A DNA stretch of 64,000 nt from Vibrio maerlii (GCF_003415655.1 NZ_QRHC01000003.1:1-64000); one strand, 5' to 3'; shown: positions 27,039 to 37,892, numbered from the stretch's first letter. Translations and numbers: made by a program. The notes: a model not told the origin generated them from the letters alone.

Positions 27039-27839
27039 TTATGCAAAGCTATTTTGCTGTATAAACTTAATAGAGTGATAGTTAAACTCATTTGGGCGCT
27101 CAACATTACACACGTGACCACAGTTAGGGATCTCTAACAACTCACTCTCTTTATGCTTTTCAACCATCTCACGCACCGGCTGGATGAACATATAGTCCAA
27201 CTCCCCCATCAGATACAGCGTCGGAATACCGAGATCTCGCTCTTTAAAGTAGCGCATTAATGGATTCACGTCTGCTGCCATCATGAACCAACGCTTAAAC
27301 TCTTTCTGACACAATTTTTTCGCTTCACGGATGAATAGGTGTCTAGATTCGCGCTGATTTCGCTGCGGCATCACGATATAGGCAAACAAGCTATACAGCC
27401 ACATGTAAGGGATGATGTGTTTACTGAGGTTTCCAAGCCGTACCAAAAGCTGAGAGCGTACATTGAGGCGGGTTACTGCACCGCCTAGCACCATGCTTTG
27501 CACGCGCTCTGATGCGATTTCAGCAAGGTTACGCACGATGATGGTTCCCAACGACATACCCACGAAGTGTGCACGTTTGATATTTAGATGATCTAGCACC
27601 GTGATGACATCTTGCGTAACTTCTTTAAAGGTATAGCGATTGGCGAGGATCTCTTTGATGATTTGATTTGAACGGCCATGACCGCGCAAGTCGAGCAGCA
27701 AAACGTTAAAATGTTCTTTATATGCCTTTATCTGTTTAAACCAGATCGACGAACTGCCCCCAGCGCCGTGGACAAAAACAACCCACTCTTGGCTTGTAGG
27801 GTGATCATAGGTTTTATGGAAAAGAAGAGCTTCAGACAT
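27039..27839 (-). CDS. Alpha/beta hydrolase
   Basis: This 266-residue protein has the alpha/beta-hydrolase layout. The oxyanion region is VFVHGAGGSS (about residues 22-31). The nucleophile elbow GMSLG is at about 114-118, with Ser116. The acid is probably in LMGELDYMF, and the catalytic His in NCGHVCNVERP near residue 242. LDLRGHGRS at about 49-57 is a common family motif. No signal peptide is seen, so it is probably cytoplasmic. The substrate is unknown; the fold covers esterases, lipases and others. It is a single gene flanked by a CTAG repeat. Confidence 0.82.
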   Translation of the reverse strand: MSEALLFHKTYDHPTSQEWVVFVHGAGGSSSIWFKQIKAYKEHFNVLLLDLRGHGRSNQIIKEILANRYTFKEVTQDVITVLDHLNIKRAHFVGMSLGTIIVRNLAEIASERVQSMVLGGAVTRLNVRSQLLVRLGNLSKHIIPYMWLYSLFAYIVMPQRNQRESRHLFIREAKKLCQKEFKRWFMMAADVNPLMRYFKERDLGIPTLYLMGELDYMFIQPVREMVEKHKESELLEIPNCGHVCNVERPNEFNYHSIKFIQQNSFA

Positions 27840-27994
27840 AATTTAAAGATAGCGTTATAACGAATCAAAAGAGTAGCACAACTGTACTAAGGTTATTACA
27901 GAGGCTTGTAAGATAATGTGACCTTTCAGCACGAATTTCGTCGCGAAAATCGGAATTTCGCTAATAAAAGTATTTAACATCAGCCAGATAAACA

Positions 27995-28021
27995 AAAAGC
28001 ACCGATAGGCTCGGTGCTTTT
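27995..28021 (-). terminator. Rho-independent terminator of glgA
   Basis: An 11-bp stem (AAAAGCACCGA / TCGGTGCTTTT) with a 5-nt loop lies 29 bp past the glgA stop. Confidence 0.88.
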
Positions 28022-28050
28022 ATAATTTATGTGGAAACGATTATGTTTGG

Positions 28051-29505
28051 TTAAACAAACATCAATTGGTACATCTCATGATATTTATCCGCGGCATCGT
28101 CCCAACAAAAGGTTTGCTTCATAGCATGCAGTTGCACACGCTTCACTTCTTTCCGGTTTTGACAATAAAGCAGTAAAGAGCGTTGCATCACTGTTAGCAA
28201 CGCTTCTGGGTCTGGGCTTTCATACACAAAACCTGTCGCGGATTCTGGGTCAGTATCATAATCAGCAACACTGTCTTTCAAACCACCTACCGCTCGCACG
28301 ATTGGCAGTGTGCCATAAGCCATGCTGTAAATCTGGTTCAAGCCACACGGTTCAAACTCAGACGGCATCACGAAGAAATCTGATGCGGCTTCTACCAGAT
28401 GAGCAAGCTGGTTGTTGTAAGCCTCAACAAACACAAACTTCTCAGGGTAGCGCTCTGCAATATGATGCAATTGGACAGCCAGTTTAGGATCACCCGTACC
28501 TACAATCACCATTTGAAGATCGTTCTTAAGGAAGCGATCTAGAATTGGCAATAAGTAGTGAACACCTTTTTGATGCGTTAAACGACAAACCATACCGTAT
28601 ACCGCTACTTCCTCTTGAGGAAGGCCGAGCTGCTTTTGAAGCTCAATGCGACACGCTTTCTTACCACGAGCCATGCTCTGCTGATTCGCTTTATAGGTCT
28701 TCGGCAGATACTCATCAACTTCTGGGTTCCATGCGCCGTAGTCACAACCATTCAAGATACCATGAAGGTCAGCCTCTCGGCTCTGGAACTCATAAGCCAT
28801 ACCGTGGCTACCCAATTCGGTTTGTAGCTCATGCGCATAAGTAGGAGAAACTGCATTCACCTTGTGAGCCGTCAACACACCTGCTCGAAGCATACTCACA
28901 TGAGTTTCACTCACTGCCGCTTCAGGGCTCCACCGATTCGCAAACTCTGGTATCTCACCCAATTCGTCGTAACTGAATACACCTTGGAACACCGCATTAT
29001 GAATCGTTAAAACACTCTTCATCTCACGGTAGAAGCACTGCTTACTGTAGCGATACTTGAGTAAGAAAGGTACAAAGCCTGTGTGCCAATCGTTCGCATG
29101 AACAACGTCAGGCTGGAAGCCTAACTTTGGTAGCATGTCTAAACTTGCTGCACTGAAAAACGAGAAACGCTCACCGTTGTCACGGTAAGCTTGGTTATTC
29201 TCCGCATACATCTCAGCGCGACCAAAGTATTGAGGACAATCGATAGCAAAAACGTCGATTCCAGCCACTTCTAACTTTAGAACGCGGTAAGGTGTGTAAG
29301 GGACAGCGTCTAGCGCCGTCTCCAAAAGAACCTCTGCATCTTGAAGGCCAGCAATCTTATGATATGCCGGCATCGCGATACGAACATCATAGTTCAACTT
29401 CAACAGAGCTTCAGGCAAAGACTTAGCCACATCGGCTAAGCCTCCACTCTTGATTATTCCTTCAACCTCGGATGCAACAAACAGAACTGATTGCTTAGTA
29501 TCCAA
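28051..29505 (-). CDS. glgA: Glycogen synthase
   Basis: GlgA (GT5) transfers glucose from ADP-glucose to growing alpha-1,4-glucan chains. The 484-residue length is usual. The N-terminal KSGGLADV motif (about residues 19-26) binds ADP-glucose. VVHANDWHTGFVP is in the N-terminal domain. The C-terminal Rossmann domain has RLTHQKG and the retaining-GT motif PSEFEPCGLNQIYSMAYGT. The reading frame overlaps the end of glgC by 11 bp, so the two are coupled in one operon. Branching and debranching enzymes are not nearby. Confidence 0.96.
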   Translation of the reverse strand: MDTKQSVLFVASEVEGIIKSGGLADVAKSLPEALLKLNYDVRIAMPAYHKIAGLQDAEVLLETALDAVPYTPYRVLKLEVAGIDVFAIDCPQYFGRAEMYAENNQAYRDNGERFSFFSAASLDMLPKLGFQPDVVHANDWHTGFVPFLLKYRYSKQCFYREMKSVLTIHNAVFQGVFSYDELGEIPEFANRWSPEAAVSETHVSMLRAGVLTAHKVNAVSPTYAHELQTELGSHGMAYEFQSREADLHGILNGCDYGAWNPEVDEYLPKTYKANQQSMARGKKACRIELQKQLGLPQEEVAVYGMVCRLTHQKGVHYLLPILDRFLKNDLQMVIVGTGDPKLAVQLHHIAERYPEKFVFVEAYNNQLAHLVEAASDFFVMPSEFEPCGLNQIYSMAYGTLPIVRAVGGLKDSVADYDTDPESATGFVYESPDPEALLTVMQRSLLLYCQNRKEVKRVQLHAMKQTFCWDDAADKYHEMYQLMFV

Positions 29506-30712
29506 CGCGAGCTCCTTTAGGAATCACAACCACGCCTTCATCAGACACGTGGAACAATTTACGGTCTTCCGCAAGGTTCACACCCACCTGAGTGCCAGGA
29601 GCAATGATCACATCTTTATCGATAATCACGCGGCGCAGAACACAGTTTTCACCTATTTTCACGTCACCAAGTAGAACCGACTCAGAGATATCACACGCTG
29701 ACGCGATATTACTGCGGAAGCCCAGTACTGACTTCTCAATACGAGAACCACGTACGTAGCTACCGTTACAAACAAGGCTATCAATGATTTGAACACGGCC
29801 ATTGTCTGAATCGGTAAAGGTTGCAGGTGGTAGTGGTGGGTAATAAGTGTGTAGAGGCCACTTGCGGTTGTATAGCGAGAATGGCGCATCTTTTTCAAGA
29901 AGGTCCATGTGCGCTTGCCAGTACGAATCAATCGTACCTACATCACGCCAGTAAACTTCTTCTTTCTCACCAGTAATGCGGTTCATGCTGAAATCATAAA
30001 CAAACACGTCGCCATTTGGGTACATGTTTGGAATGATGTCTTTACCGAAATCGTGAGAAGACTCTTCGTTTTCCGCATCGATGCAAAGCTCTTCAAACAG
30101 CTTGTCCGCTTCGAATACGTAGTTACCCATAGAAACCAACGCAAATTCAGGATCACCAGGAATCGACTTAGGGTTAGCAGGCTTCTCTTGGAAACCAACC
30201 ATACGGCCTTCTTCGTCCACTTCAATAACACCGAACTGAGATGCTTCCGATAGAGGCATACGCAGTGCAGAAACCGTTAGAGACGCTTGTTTCTCCTTAT
30301 GGAAATCTAGCATTTGCTTGATATCCATCTTGTAGATATGGTCTGAACCGAAGATACATACTTGCTCAGGCTCAGCAAGTTCCATGAAACGTAGGTTTTG
30401 GTAGATAGCATCAGCTGTACCTTCATACCAACGTTTACCTGTACGCATTTGTGCTGGGATCGGGTCGATGAAACGATCCGTAATGCCGTTGATGTTCCAA
30501 CCCTTTTTCAAGTGGTGGAATAACGACTGAGACTTAAACTGAGTAAGAACGTAGATCTTCATAAGATCCGCGTTTACAAAGTTATTTAATGCGAAATCGA
30601 TTAGGCGATACGAACCACCAAATGGAACAGAAGGCTTACTTCTTGAACCTGTAAGTGGACGTAGACGGGACCCTTCACCGCCAGCCAAAATCATACCTAA
30701 AACACCTGACAT
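29495..30712 (-). CDS. glgC: Glucose-1-phosphate adenylyltransferase
   Basis: GlgC makes ADP-glucose from ATP and glucose-1-phosphate, the committed step of glycogen synthesis. The product from 30712 has 405 residues. The nucleotidyltransferase motif GMILAGGEGSRLRPLT is at residues 6-21, followed by SKPSVPFGGSYRLIDF. A C-terminal left-handed beta-helix region is seen in VLLGDVKIGENCVLRRVIID. The start at 30712 has GGAGAA at good spacing. A longer in-frame reading begins with 25 unconserved residues. Allosteric control by glycolytic intermediates is known for the family. Confidence 0.96.
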   Translation of the reverse strand: MSGVLGMILAGGEGSRLRPLTGSRSKPSVPFGGSYRLIDFALNNFVNADLMKIYVLTQFKSQSLFHHLKKGWNINGITDRFIDPIPAQMRTGKRWYEGTADAIYQNLRFMELAEPEQVCIFGSDHIYKMDIKQMLDFHKEKQASLTVSALRMPLSEASQFGVIEVDEEGRMVGFQEKPANPKSIPGDPEFALVSMGNYVFEADKLFEELCIDAENEESSHDFGKDIIPNMYPNGDVFVYDFSMNRITGEKEEVYWRDVGTIDSYWQAHMDLLEKDAPFSLYNRKWPLHTYYPPLPPATFTDSDNGRVQIIDSLVCNGSYVRGSRIEKSVLGFRSNIASACDISESVLLGDVKIGENCVLRRVIIDKDVIIAPGTQVGVNLAEDRKLFHVSDEGVVVIPKGARVGY

Positions 30713-31162
30713 CTTCGTTTTTTCTCCATAAAAAATGCCAAACATAGCGAAAGTGAAACACTCGGGGGCACCATGTTTGAACAGCAAGGCTAGCTATTCC
30801 GCTAGATTAAAATCCTTTCGAGCTCAAGATTTTTATTTTTTTCGAGGCTCGATTATGTGCACCATGTCGCACTTGGTAGTTATGATTTCATGAACCGCAA
30901 ATTAAATATATGACCAAAAGTCCAAACTGTTACCTTGGTCGCTTTAAAAACTGTAACTTGTGAGACGCTCTAATAAAACGACATACCGTTTATACACAAT
31001 CTTAACAGCAAGAGCAATGAGGATTAACAACTGAGGTTACATTATAGGCATGACAGATTTATGGCTATAAATTTTGTATTTAAAACACCCAAAAAAACAA
31101 AAAAGCAGCCTTTGAGAGGCTGCCTTTGTTAATGAGTTATTACTCAATTAATTCACAAATTT
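30713..31162. other. Intergenic region glgC-topA
   Basis: This 450-bp AT-rich gap between glgC (starting leftward) and the topA stop holds the topA terminator at 31105-31123 and presumably the glgCA promoter. I see no gene and no recognisable operator. Confidence 0.6.
31105..31123 (-). terminator. Rho-independent terminator of topA
   Basis: A 7-bp stem (GCAGCCT / AGGCTGC) with a 5-nt loop is followed on the minus strand by a T-rich run. It lies 40 bp beyond the topA stop. Confidence 0.82.
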
Positions 31163-33790
31163 TTATGACTTCGGTTTTTTACGCTTATCGGTGATTTCCC
31201 ATTTACCGTCGACATACAATGCTGTCCACCCTGACGGTTTGCCGTCTACTTCTGAGCGAACATAGTTTTCTTTGGTCTTACGACTAAAGCGAACCACTGT
31301 CGGACGACCATCTGGGTCTTCCGTAGGCGCATCTGTTAGGTATTGAAACTTCGGAGAAATACGCTCTTTAAAACGCACTAACTCTTCTACCAACGGTGCA
31401 CGTGTCTCACGTGATTTAGGGAAGTTACTTGCGGCCATGAATAAACCAGAAGCACCATCACGCAGTACAAAGTAAGCATCTGAGTTCTCACAAGGCAACT
31501 CAGGGAAATGCACAGGATCTTCTTTTGGTGGTGCAACTTCACCATTCTTAAGAATCTTACGCGTGTTCTTACAATCTTCGTTGGTACAGTCCATGTATTT
31601 ACCGAAGCGACCGTTTTTCAGCACCATGTCTGAGCCACACTTGTCACATTCAACAACAGGACCGTCGTAACCTTTAACCTTAAACTCGCCGTGCTCAACC
31701 ACATAACCTTCACAGTTCGGGTTGTTACCACAGATGTGCATCTTACGCTTGTCATCGACAAGGTAAGCATCCATCGCAGTTTCACAGATCGGACAGCGCT
31801 TCTTCGCACGAAGTGCAGCGGTTTCAACATCTTCTTCTAGAACATTGATAATGCCTTCTTCGTCACCAAGGTTAATCGTCGTCTTACAACGCTCTTTTGG
31901 TGGCAATGCGTAACCAGAACAGCCGAGGAATACGCCTGTTGATGCCGTACGGATACCCATAGGGCGACCACAAGTTGGACATTCAATGTCTGTTTCAACG
32001 ATGTGGTTTGGCTTCATACCACCGTCGTTTTCATCAAGACCCGCTTTATCCAAATCGATAGTGAAGTCATCAAAGAACTTATCGAGAACAACCTTCCAGT
32101 CACTCTCGCCTTCAGCGATTTGGTCGAGCTTCTGTTCCATGCGAGCAGTGAAGTCGTAGTTCATCAGATCGTTGAAGCTGTCGTTTAGGCGGTCAGTAAC
32201 AATCTCACCCATCTTCTCAGCATAGAAACGACGCTGCTCAACTTTCACATAACCACGATCTTGGATCGTCGAGATGATTGACGCATAAGTAGAAGGACGC
32301 CCAATACCGCGCTTTTCAAGCTCTTTAACCAGTGCCGCTTCAGTGAAACGTGCTGGCGGCTTAGTAAAGTGTTGTTTAGGGTCTAGCGCTTCGAGGTTTA
32401 GCGTGTCGCCAACCTTCACTTCTGGAAGGATCGTATCTTCGTTTTTGCCCATAGGGCGTTGAACACGAGTCCAACCATCAAACTTAAGGATACGACCTTT
32501 CGCTTTTAGCGTGTATTCGTCTGCTTTCACACTGATCGTTGTTGAATCGTATTGCGCTGGCGTCATTTGACACGCGACAAATTGATTCCAGATAAGTGCG
32601 TAAAGTTTATGTGCGTCAGCATCCACCCCTTTCAGGTCTTCAGACTTCACATCAACACTTGAAGGACGAATCGCTTCGTGCGCTTCTTGTGCGCCTTCTT
32701 TGCTACCGTACGTCAGTGGTTTAGCCGGAAGGTACTTATCTCCGAATTCAGAACCAATGAAGTCACGCACAGCGTCTACTGCCTCAGAGCTCAAATTAGT
32801 TGAGTCAGTACGCATATAAGTGATGTAACCCGCTTCATACAGACGCTGAGCTAACATCATAGTCTTCTTAACACCGTAACCTAAGCGCGTACTCGCCGCT
32901 TGTTGCAGTGTCGAAGTAATGTAAGGAGCTGATGGCTTGCTCTTCGTTGGGCGGTCTTCACGCTTACACACCTCGTAACGCGCTTTCTCAAGGACTGCAA
33001 TAGCAGACTGAGTCTCGGCTTCGTTAACAGGTTTGAACGTCTCACCGGCCTTTTGAGCGACCATCAGACGGAAGTCTTGTTTAGAGCCCGTCTTAGTATC
33101 TGCGTGAATATCCCAAAACTCTTCTGGGATAAACGCGTTGATCTCACGTTCACGCTCAACTAGCAGCTTCACCGCTACTGATTGAACACGACCTGCAGAC
33201 AAACCACGCGCCACTTTTTTCCAAAGTAGTGGAGACACCATAAAGCCCACAACGCGGTCCATAAAACGACGCGCTTGCTGAGCGTTGACACCAGGCATGC
33301 TTAACTCGCCTGGCTTTTCAAAAGCCTGTTGAATTGCGTTCTTTGTGATCTCGTTGAACACTACGCGCTTGTATCGCTCTTCATCGCCACCGATGATCTC
33401 ACGAAGGTGCCATGCGATTGCTTCCCCCTCGCGGTCCAAATCGGTTGCGAGATAGACGTAATCTGCATCTTTGGCTAGCTTTTGCAGCTCTGCAACGACT
33501 TTTTCTTTGCCTGGCAGAACTTGGTAGTTTGCTTCCCAACCGTTGAATGGGTCGATGCCCATTTTCTTGATAAGCGCTTTTTTGTCTTTTTCTTTTTTGA
33601 TTCGAGCCTTTTCTTCCGCACTCATTCCCTTAGTAGAAATGGCGGCTGCTTTCTTACCGCTGCTTTGACCCGCAGTCGGTAAGTCACGCACGTGACCCAC
33701 ACTCGACTTAACCACAAAATCTTTACCAAGATATTTGTTGATGGTTTTCGCTTTGGCAGGTGACTCCACTATTACCAGTGATTTACCCAT
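31163..33790 (-). CDS. topA: DNA topoisomerase I
   Basis: TopA is a type IA topoisomerase that relaxes negative supercoils behind RNA polymerase. The 875-residue product opens with the Toprim domain ([18 protein letters not shown], residues 5-22; [13 protein letters not shown] near 117-129). The active-site Tyr is in [13 protein letters not shown] at about residue 325. Zinc-binding cysteine clusters ([23 protein letters not shown], each with a second Cys pair) fill the C-terminal third, and a basic tail ends the protein. It is transcribed alone and divergently from the yciN-like gene, an arrangement shared with E. coli. Confidence 0.97.
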   Translation of the reverse strand: MGKSLVIVESPAKAKTINKYLGKDFVVKSSVGHVRDLPTAGQSSGKKAAAISTKGMSAEEKARIKKEKDKKALIKKMGIDPFNGWEANYQVLPGKEKVVAELQKLAKDADYVYLATDLDREGEAIAWHLREIIGGDEERYKRVVFNEITKNAIQQAFEKPGELSMPGVNAQQARRFMDRVVGFMVSPLLWKKVARGLSAGRVQSVAVKLLVEREREINAFIPEEFWDIHADTKTGSKQDFRLMVAQKAGETFKPVNEAETQSAIAVLEKARYEVCKREDRPTKSKPSAPYITSTLQQAASTRLGYGVKKTMMLAQRLYEAGYITYMRTDSTNLSSEAVDAVRDFIGSEFGDKYLPAKPLTYGSKEGAQEAHEAIRPSSVDVKSEDLKGVDADAHKLYALIWNQFVACQMTPAQYDSTTISVKADEYTLKAKGRILKFDGWTRVQRPMGKNEDTILPEVKVGDTLNLEALDPKQHFTKPPARFTEAALVKELEKRGIGRPSTYASIISTIQDRGYVKVEQRRFYAEKMGEIVTDRLNDSFNDLMNYDFTARMEQKLDQIAEGESDWKVVLDKFFDDFTIDLDKAGLDENDGGMKPNHIVETDIECPTCGRPMGIRTASTGVFLGCSGYALPPKERCKTTINLGDEEGIINVLEEDVETAALRAKKRCPICETAMDAYLVDDKRKMHICGNNPNCEGYVVEHGEFKVKGYDGPVVECDKCGSDMVLKNGRFGKYMDCTNEDCKNTRKILKNGEVAPPKEDPVHFPELPCENSDAYFVLRDGASGLFMAASNFPKSRETRAPLVEELVRFKERISPKFQYLTDAPTEDPDGRPTVVRFSRKTKENYVRSEVDGKPSGWTALYVDGKWEITDKRKKPKS

Positions 33791-34116
33791 AATGACTTAA
33801 CGCTCTTATATATAAATGGCGATACAAGATTAAATCGCACAATGTTCTAATTTATTGCTCTTTTTTTACTATTGAGCGAGATGACGAGAAGATCAACTTG
33901 TTTTTAAAAAATAAAATCTAATTGCGTGACAAATCGACGGAATTGACCTTGTCGTTAAATTTGCCGACATACTAGTGAGCGCAATTGATCACGACCAATA
34001 TTGCATGCAATTTTCTGCATCATGTCACAATTTTTCTTGAAGCCTTGTTGATTACGCATACACTAGCGGCAGTTTGATAAGCTCTAAGCAAATTTAAAAG
34101 CTCAATAGGAAATAGT
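33791..34116. promoter_or_regulatory. Divergent topA/yciN promoter region
   Basis: This 326-bp AT-rich gap separates divergent genes and must hold both promoters. topA promoters in other bacteria respond to supercoiling. I could not assign individual boxes and see no coding sequence. Confidence 0.5.
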
Positions 34117-34365
34117 ATGTCTGATAAAAAAGTGATTTCTTCGTTAGACCTGTTAATGATCGCTAACCAAATCATCCAAGAACACGATGACTATATAGAG
34201 GGAATGCGCGCAGACAGCGTAGAAGAGAAAGACGGTGTGTTGGTATTCAAGGGCGAGTACTTCTTAGACAATGGTATCCCAACACCGAAGACTACCGCTG
34301 TATTCAACATGTTTAAGTATCTAGCGCATCACTTGTCGAAAGAGTTTACGCTAGAAGTTAAATAG
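34117..34365 (+). CDS. yciN: YciN-like DUF2498 protein
   Basis: This 82-residue protein matches the YciN/DUF2498 family: LLMIANQIIQEHDDYIEG (about residues 12-29), GVLVFKGEYFLDNGIPT (40-56) and TAVFNMFKYLAHHLS (60-74). E. coli yciN also sits beside topA. Its function is unknown. A GGAAAT ribosome site precedes the ATG. It converges with aroA across a CTAG repeat. Confidence 0.88.
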   Translation: MSDKKVISSLDLLMIANQIIQEHDDYIEGMRADSVEEKDGVLVFKGEYFLDNGIPTPKTTAVFNMFKYLAHHLSKEFTLEVK

Positions 34366-34377
34366 AAGTTTCGAGAC

Positions 34378-34428
34378 CCTAGTTCCTAGAGGTTTTCACT
34401 AGGAACTAGGATCTAGAATCTAGGAACT
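34378..34428. repeat. CTAG-type inverted repeat overlapping the aroA 3' end
   Basis: CCTAGTTCCTAG (34378-34389) and its exact complement (34399-34410) form a 12-bp stem with a 9-nt loop. A further ATCTAGAATCTAGGAACT tail runs into aroA and supplies its stop codon. Confidence 0.88.
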
Positions 34429-35700
34429 CAGTCCTTCCAACTTATCAAAGTAATCAGGGAACGTCTTAGACGTACAACCCGGGTCATTGATTGTTACTGG
34501 TGTATCACTCAACGCCACCAACGAGAAGCACATAGCCATACGGTGGTCGTCGTACGTATCAATCGCAGCGTGCTTTAGGTTAGCGGTTGGTTTAACAATG
34601 ATGTAATCCTCACCCTCTTCCACTTCTGCACCCACTTTACGCAGCTCTGTCGCCATAGCAGCAAGACGGTCGGTCTCTTTCACACGCCAGTTGTATACGT
34701 TGCGAATCGCCGTTGTACCTTCTGCAAAAAGGGCGGTTGTCGCAATCGTCATTGCGGCATCTGGGATGTGGTTGTAGTCCATATCGATGCCTTTGAGCTC
34801 ACCGACACGAGAGATAACATAATCATCGCCCCATTCGATTTCGGCTCCCATTTTCTCTAATGCATCTGCAAATTGGATATCACCCTGGATGCTGTTTTTA
34901 CCAATACCCGTTACCTTGATTTCACCACCTTTAATTGCAGCAGCCGCTAGGAAATAAGACGCCGACGACGCATCACCTTCAACAAGGAAGTCACCCGGTG
35001 CGACATAACTTTGGCCCGCCTTGATCTTGAACGTTTGGTAGTCGTTGTTTTCAACTTCAACGCCAAACTGCTTCATGATGTGCAAGGTGATATCAATGTA
35101 TGGCTTAGAAACCAACTCGCCAGCGATGTTGATCGTCACATCTCCTTGAGCAAGCGGTGCTGACATCAAGAATGCAGTTAAGAATTGACTAGAGATCGAG
35201 CCATCGATGGTCACAGTACCGCCCGATAGACCCTTCGCATTAATTTCTAGTGGTGGGTAGTTCTCGTTTTCTAGGTAAGTGATATCTGCACCCGCTTCAC
35301 GCAATGCATCAACCAGGTGACCGATTGGACGCTCTTTCATGCGAGGTTCGCCCGTTAGTATGTACTCACCACCACCAAGGCATAATGCAGCTGCTAGTGG
35401 ACGCATTGCTGTACCAGCATTACCCAAGAACAGTTCTAGCGCTTGCTCAGAATCAAACGCCTTGCCTAGACCCTCAACCTCACATACCGTTTTGTCTTCA
35501 GACAATTGATAGCTCACACCCAACGCTTTAAGGGCATTCAACATGTGACGAATATCGTCACTATCTAAAAGGTTAGTTAGACGAGTCGTACCCTTAGCTA
35601 ATGCAGCAAGCAAAAGCGCGCGGTTCGATACGCTTTTTGAGCCAGGCAGGTTTACTTCGCCATTCACTCGGTTAATTGGTTGTAAAGTAAGGCTTTCCAT
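34420..35700 (-). CDS. aroA: 3-phosphoshikimate 1-carboxyvinyltransferase (EPSP synthase)
   Basis: AroA joins phosphoenolpyruvate to shikimate-3-phosphate in the aromatic amino acid pathway. The product from 35700 has 426 residues and begins [20 protein letters not shown], matching the E. coli start almost exactly, so the 19-codon longer reading is rejected. [18 protein letters not shown] binds substrate, [17 protein letters not shown] is the family signature, and [13 protein letters not shown] and [11 protein letters not shown] are in the C-terminal half. The last residues and TAG stop lie inside a CTAG repeat. serC, its partner in many enterobacteria, is not adjacent. Confidence 0.97.
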   Translation of the reverse strand: MESLTLQPINRVNGEVNLPGSKSVSNRALLLAALAKGTTRLTNLLDSDDIRHMLNALKALGVSYQLSEDKTVCEVEGLGKAFDSEQALELFLGNAGTAMRPLAAALCLGGGEYILTGEPRMKERPIGHLVDALREAGADITYLENENYPPLEINAKGLSGGTVTIDGSISSQFLTAFLMSAPLAQGDVTINIAGELVSKPYIDITLHIMKQFGVEVENNDYQTFKIKAGQSYVAPGDFLVEGDASSASYFLAAAAIKGGEIKVTGIGKNSIQGDIQFADALEKMGAEIEWGDDYVISRVGELKGIDMDYNHIPDAAMTIATTALFAEGTTAIRNVYNWRVKETDRLAAMATELRKVGAEVEEGEDYIIVKPTANLKHAAIDTYDDHRMAMCFSLVALSDTPVTINDPGCTSKTFPDYFDKLEGLSS

Positions 35701-35843
35701 CAACATCTTTTCCAAAATTATTGTGCTCCAAACCTTTCCTGTTTGGAACTGAATCATTATTCATGAATTCAGACTAACCAATAATTTATTGGAAAACCAG
35801 AGCTAAATCGTACTAGTTGATGATTACACATTTTTATAAAGGC

Positions 35844-36296
35844 TTAATAGGCGATATCGACCCTTACCCCATCATTAAAGTAGAGTATTCGCACCTCATC
35901 ACCACGATTGAAAAGCATCGAATTATCGACGTCTTGAATCACATCAACAAGTTTACCTTTATCTGTCTTAATCAAGATCTCAACCAACTTATATTCAATC
36001 AAGGTATCACGGTTGCCATGATGGCGAACCATACCAGCCCCAGCAACCGCACCAACCGCAGTCGCGACCTCTTTACCTGTCCCGCCACCAAACTGATTAC
36101 CGACTAATCCCCCCACAACAGCACCCAATAATGTGTGCCAACCATTCGCTTGAGAATGGATAATCTCTTGTTGTGTGATATAACGTACAGACTCAACCGC
36201 GCCATAAACCACATCGTTAACTGGGCGAGCTTGATTACGCTGGTAAGCGTGAGCAAATAGTGGAAAAATCAGTAAAATTACCAACCACTTTTTCAT
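35844..36296 (-). CDS. Glycine-zipper (SlyB/17-kDa-antigen-like) envelope protein
   Basis: This 150-residue protein has a signal peptide (MKKWLVILLIFPLFAHA, cleavage likely after residue 17) with no lipobox cysteine. A glycine zipper follows at about residues 55-88 (LLGAVVGGLVGNQFGGGTGKE, then GAVAGAGMV). A small beta-rich C-terminal domain ends the protein. This layout resembles the periplasmic or outer-membrane 17-kDa-antigen/SlyB group, although SlyB itself is a lipoprotein. The role is unknown; members are linked to envelope integrity. It is transcribed divergently from aat, only 34 bp away. Confidence 0.72.
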   Translation of the reverse strand: MKKWLVILLIFPLFAHAYQRNQARPVNDVVYGAVESVRYITQQEIIHSQANGWHTLLGAVVGGLVGNQFGGGTGKEVATAVGAVAGAGMVRHHGNRDTLIEYKLVEILIKTDKGKLVDVIQDVDNSMLFNRGDEVRILYFNDGVRVDIAY

Positions 36297-36330
36297 TACG
36301 ATATCCCTCTATTGAACTAGGATTTGAGCA

Positions 36331-37047
36331 TTGGCGATTTATCTACCAGAACTCTCTTTAGATAATTATAGCTTCCCATCTGTAGGAGAAGCACTTGAGG
36401 AGCCATGTGGCCTCTTGGCGTTTGGCGGTGACTTGCACCCTGAAAGAATTCTAAATGCCTATTATAACGGCATTTTCCCTTGGTATGGTCCCGGTGAACC
36501 CATTTTATGGTGGTCGCCAACACCAAGGGCGACCTTTAATCCTGAGACATTTAAACCGTCGAAAAGTGTCAAAAAATTTCAGCGTAAACATCAATATAAA
36601 GTCACACTCAATCACGCAACAAACGAAGTGATTCGTCTTTGTTCTGAAACACGCAGTGCTGAAGAGTGCTGGCTTAACCGAGATATGCAGCAAGCTTACT
36701 TCACCCTAGCTGAAAACGATTATGTTCATTCGGTTGAGGTCTGGGATAACGATGAGCTAATTGGCGGGCTTTACGGTGTGCAAATGGGGCAGATCTTTTG
36801 TGGCGAATCGATGTTCAGCCTTAAGACTAATGCGTCTAAGATTGCGCTTTGGTACTTTTGTCATCACTTTAGTCGGCACCAAGGCGTGATGATCGACTGC
36901 CAAGTGCTTAATCCGCATCTAGAATCATTAGGAGCCATCGAACTTAATGCAGACGAGTTCTACCGTTCACTGCTAAGGTTAAGAGACAACCCAGTTGTCG
37001 AAAATTGTTACCAAGCACAAGAGATACAACTCGAGGTATTAAGCTAG
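36331..37047 (+). CDS. aat: Leucyl/phenylalanyl-tRNA--protein transferase
   Basis: Aat adds Leu or Phe from tRNA to N-terminal Arg or Lys, creating N-degrons for ClpS-ClpAP. The 238-residue product has GLLAFGGDLHPERILNAYY (about residues 27-45), GIFPWYGPGEPILWWSPTPR (46-65), and the catalytic-fold motif GLYGVQMGQIFCGESMFS (about 146-163). The start is TTG at 36331, with AGGAT a suitable distance upstream, and the product begins AIYLPEL as in relatives. bpt follows 10 bp downstream, and clpA and clpS lie nearby, so N-end-rule functions are grouped. Confidence 0.95.
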   Translation: MAIYLPELSLDNYSFPSVGEALEEPCGLLAFGGDLHPERILNAYYNGIFPWYGPGEPILWWSPTPRATFNPETFKPSKSVKKFQRKHQYKVTLNHATNEVIRLCSETRSAEECWLNRDMQQAYFTLAENDYVHSVEVWDNDELIGGLYGVQMGQIFCGESMFSLKTNASKIALWYFCHHFSRHQGVMIDCQVLNPHLESLGAIELNADEFYRSLLRLRDNPVVENCYQAQEIQLEVLS

Positions 37048-37057
37048 GCTTCTCCCT

Positions 37058-37756
37058 ATGAGCGCAGAACTACAACAAATCCGTATCGGACTCACACAAA
37101 CCCATCAATGTAACTACTTACCTGATCAACAAGAACGCGTGGCAGTTGCATTGGATGAGTTCATGCAAACTCCGACGAACTACGAGATCCTTCTCGCAAA
37201 CGGCTTTCGTCGAAGCGGAGAAACCATCTACAAACCACACTGTGAGACTTGCCATGCATGTGAGGCTTTACGTGTATCGCTCGCTGACTTCAAAGCGTCC
37301 AAAAGCCAAAAACGCTTGCTGAACAAAGCAAAGGCTTTTCATTGGGAAGTTAAAAACACCTTAGACGATGATTGGTTTGCGCTTTATTCAGAGTATATTT
37401 CAGCTCGGCACAGTAGCGGCTCGATGTTTCCACCCAATAAACAAGAGTTCGAATCATTTGCCACCACACACTGGATGGAAAGCCATTTCATTCATGTTTA
37501 CTATGAAGATAAGCTAGTCGCGATAGCGGTGACCGATATTCTGCCGCATAGTACCAGTGCCTTTTATACTTTCTTCGACCCAAAGATTGATATTTCACTG
37601 GGTACGTTATGCGTGCTTTATCAAATCGAACACGCCAAAAAGCTAGACAGGCAATGGCTATACTTGGGGTATCAGATCGACCAATGTCCGGCGATGAGTT
37701 ATAAAGTACGCTTTCAACGCCATCAAAGACTAGTAAATCATCGATGGCAAGGGTAG
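37058..37756 (+). CDS. bpt: Aspartate/glutamate leucyltransferase
   Basis: Bpt (formerly annotated as arginyltransferase) transfers Leu from tRNA to N-terminal Asp or Glu, a bacterial N-end-rule step first described in Vibrio vulnificus. The 232-residue product has an N-terminal cysteine cluster (CNYLP near residue 17; HCETCHACEALRV about 61-73) and the C-terminal GNAT-like core (GTLCVLYQIEHAKKL, LYLGYQIDQCPAMSYK). It is only 10 bp after aat and clearly in the same operon. Confidence 0.94.
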   Translation: MSAELQQIRIGLTQTHQCNYLPDQQERVAVALDEFMQTPTNYEILLANGFRRSGETIYKPHCETCHACEALRVSLADFKASKSQKRLLNKAKAFHWEVKNTLDDDWFALYSEYISARHSSGSMFPPNKQEFESFATTHWMESHFIHVYYEDKLVAIAVTDILPHSTSAFYTFFDPKIDISLGTLCVLYQIEHAKKLDRQWLYLGYQIDQCPAMSYKVRFQRHQRLVNHRWQG

Positions 37757-37892
37757 AATACCGCCCAACTTTATATATATTCCATTTTTTCGGATACTGA
37801 CCGCTTGTCGCAGTCACGACTTGTAGATAAATCATTATCTACTGAATTATTAAACTCCGAAAGAATTCGCCTAAGTTTCTAAAGAGGATTAA

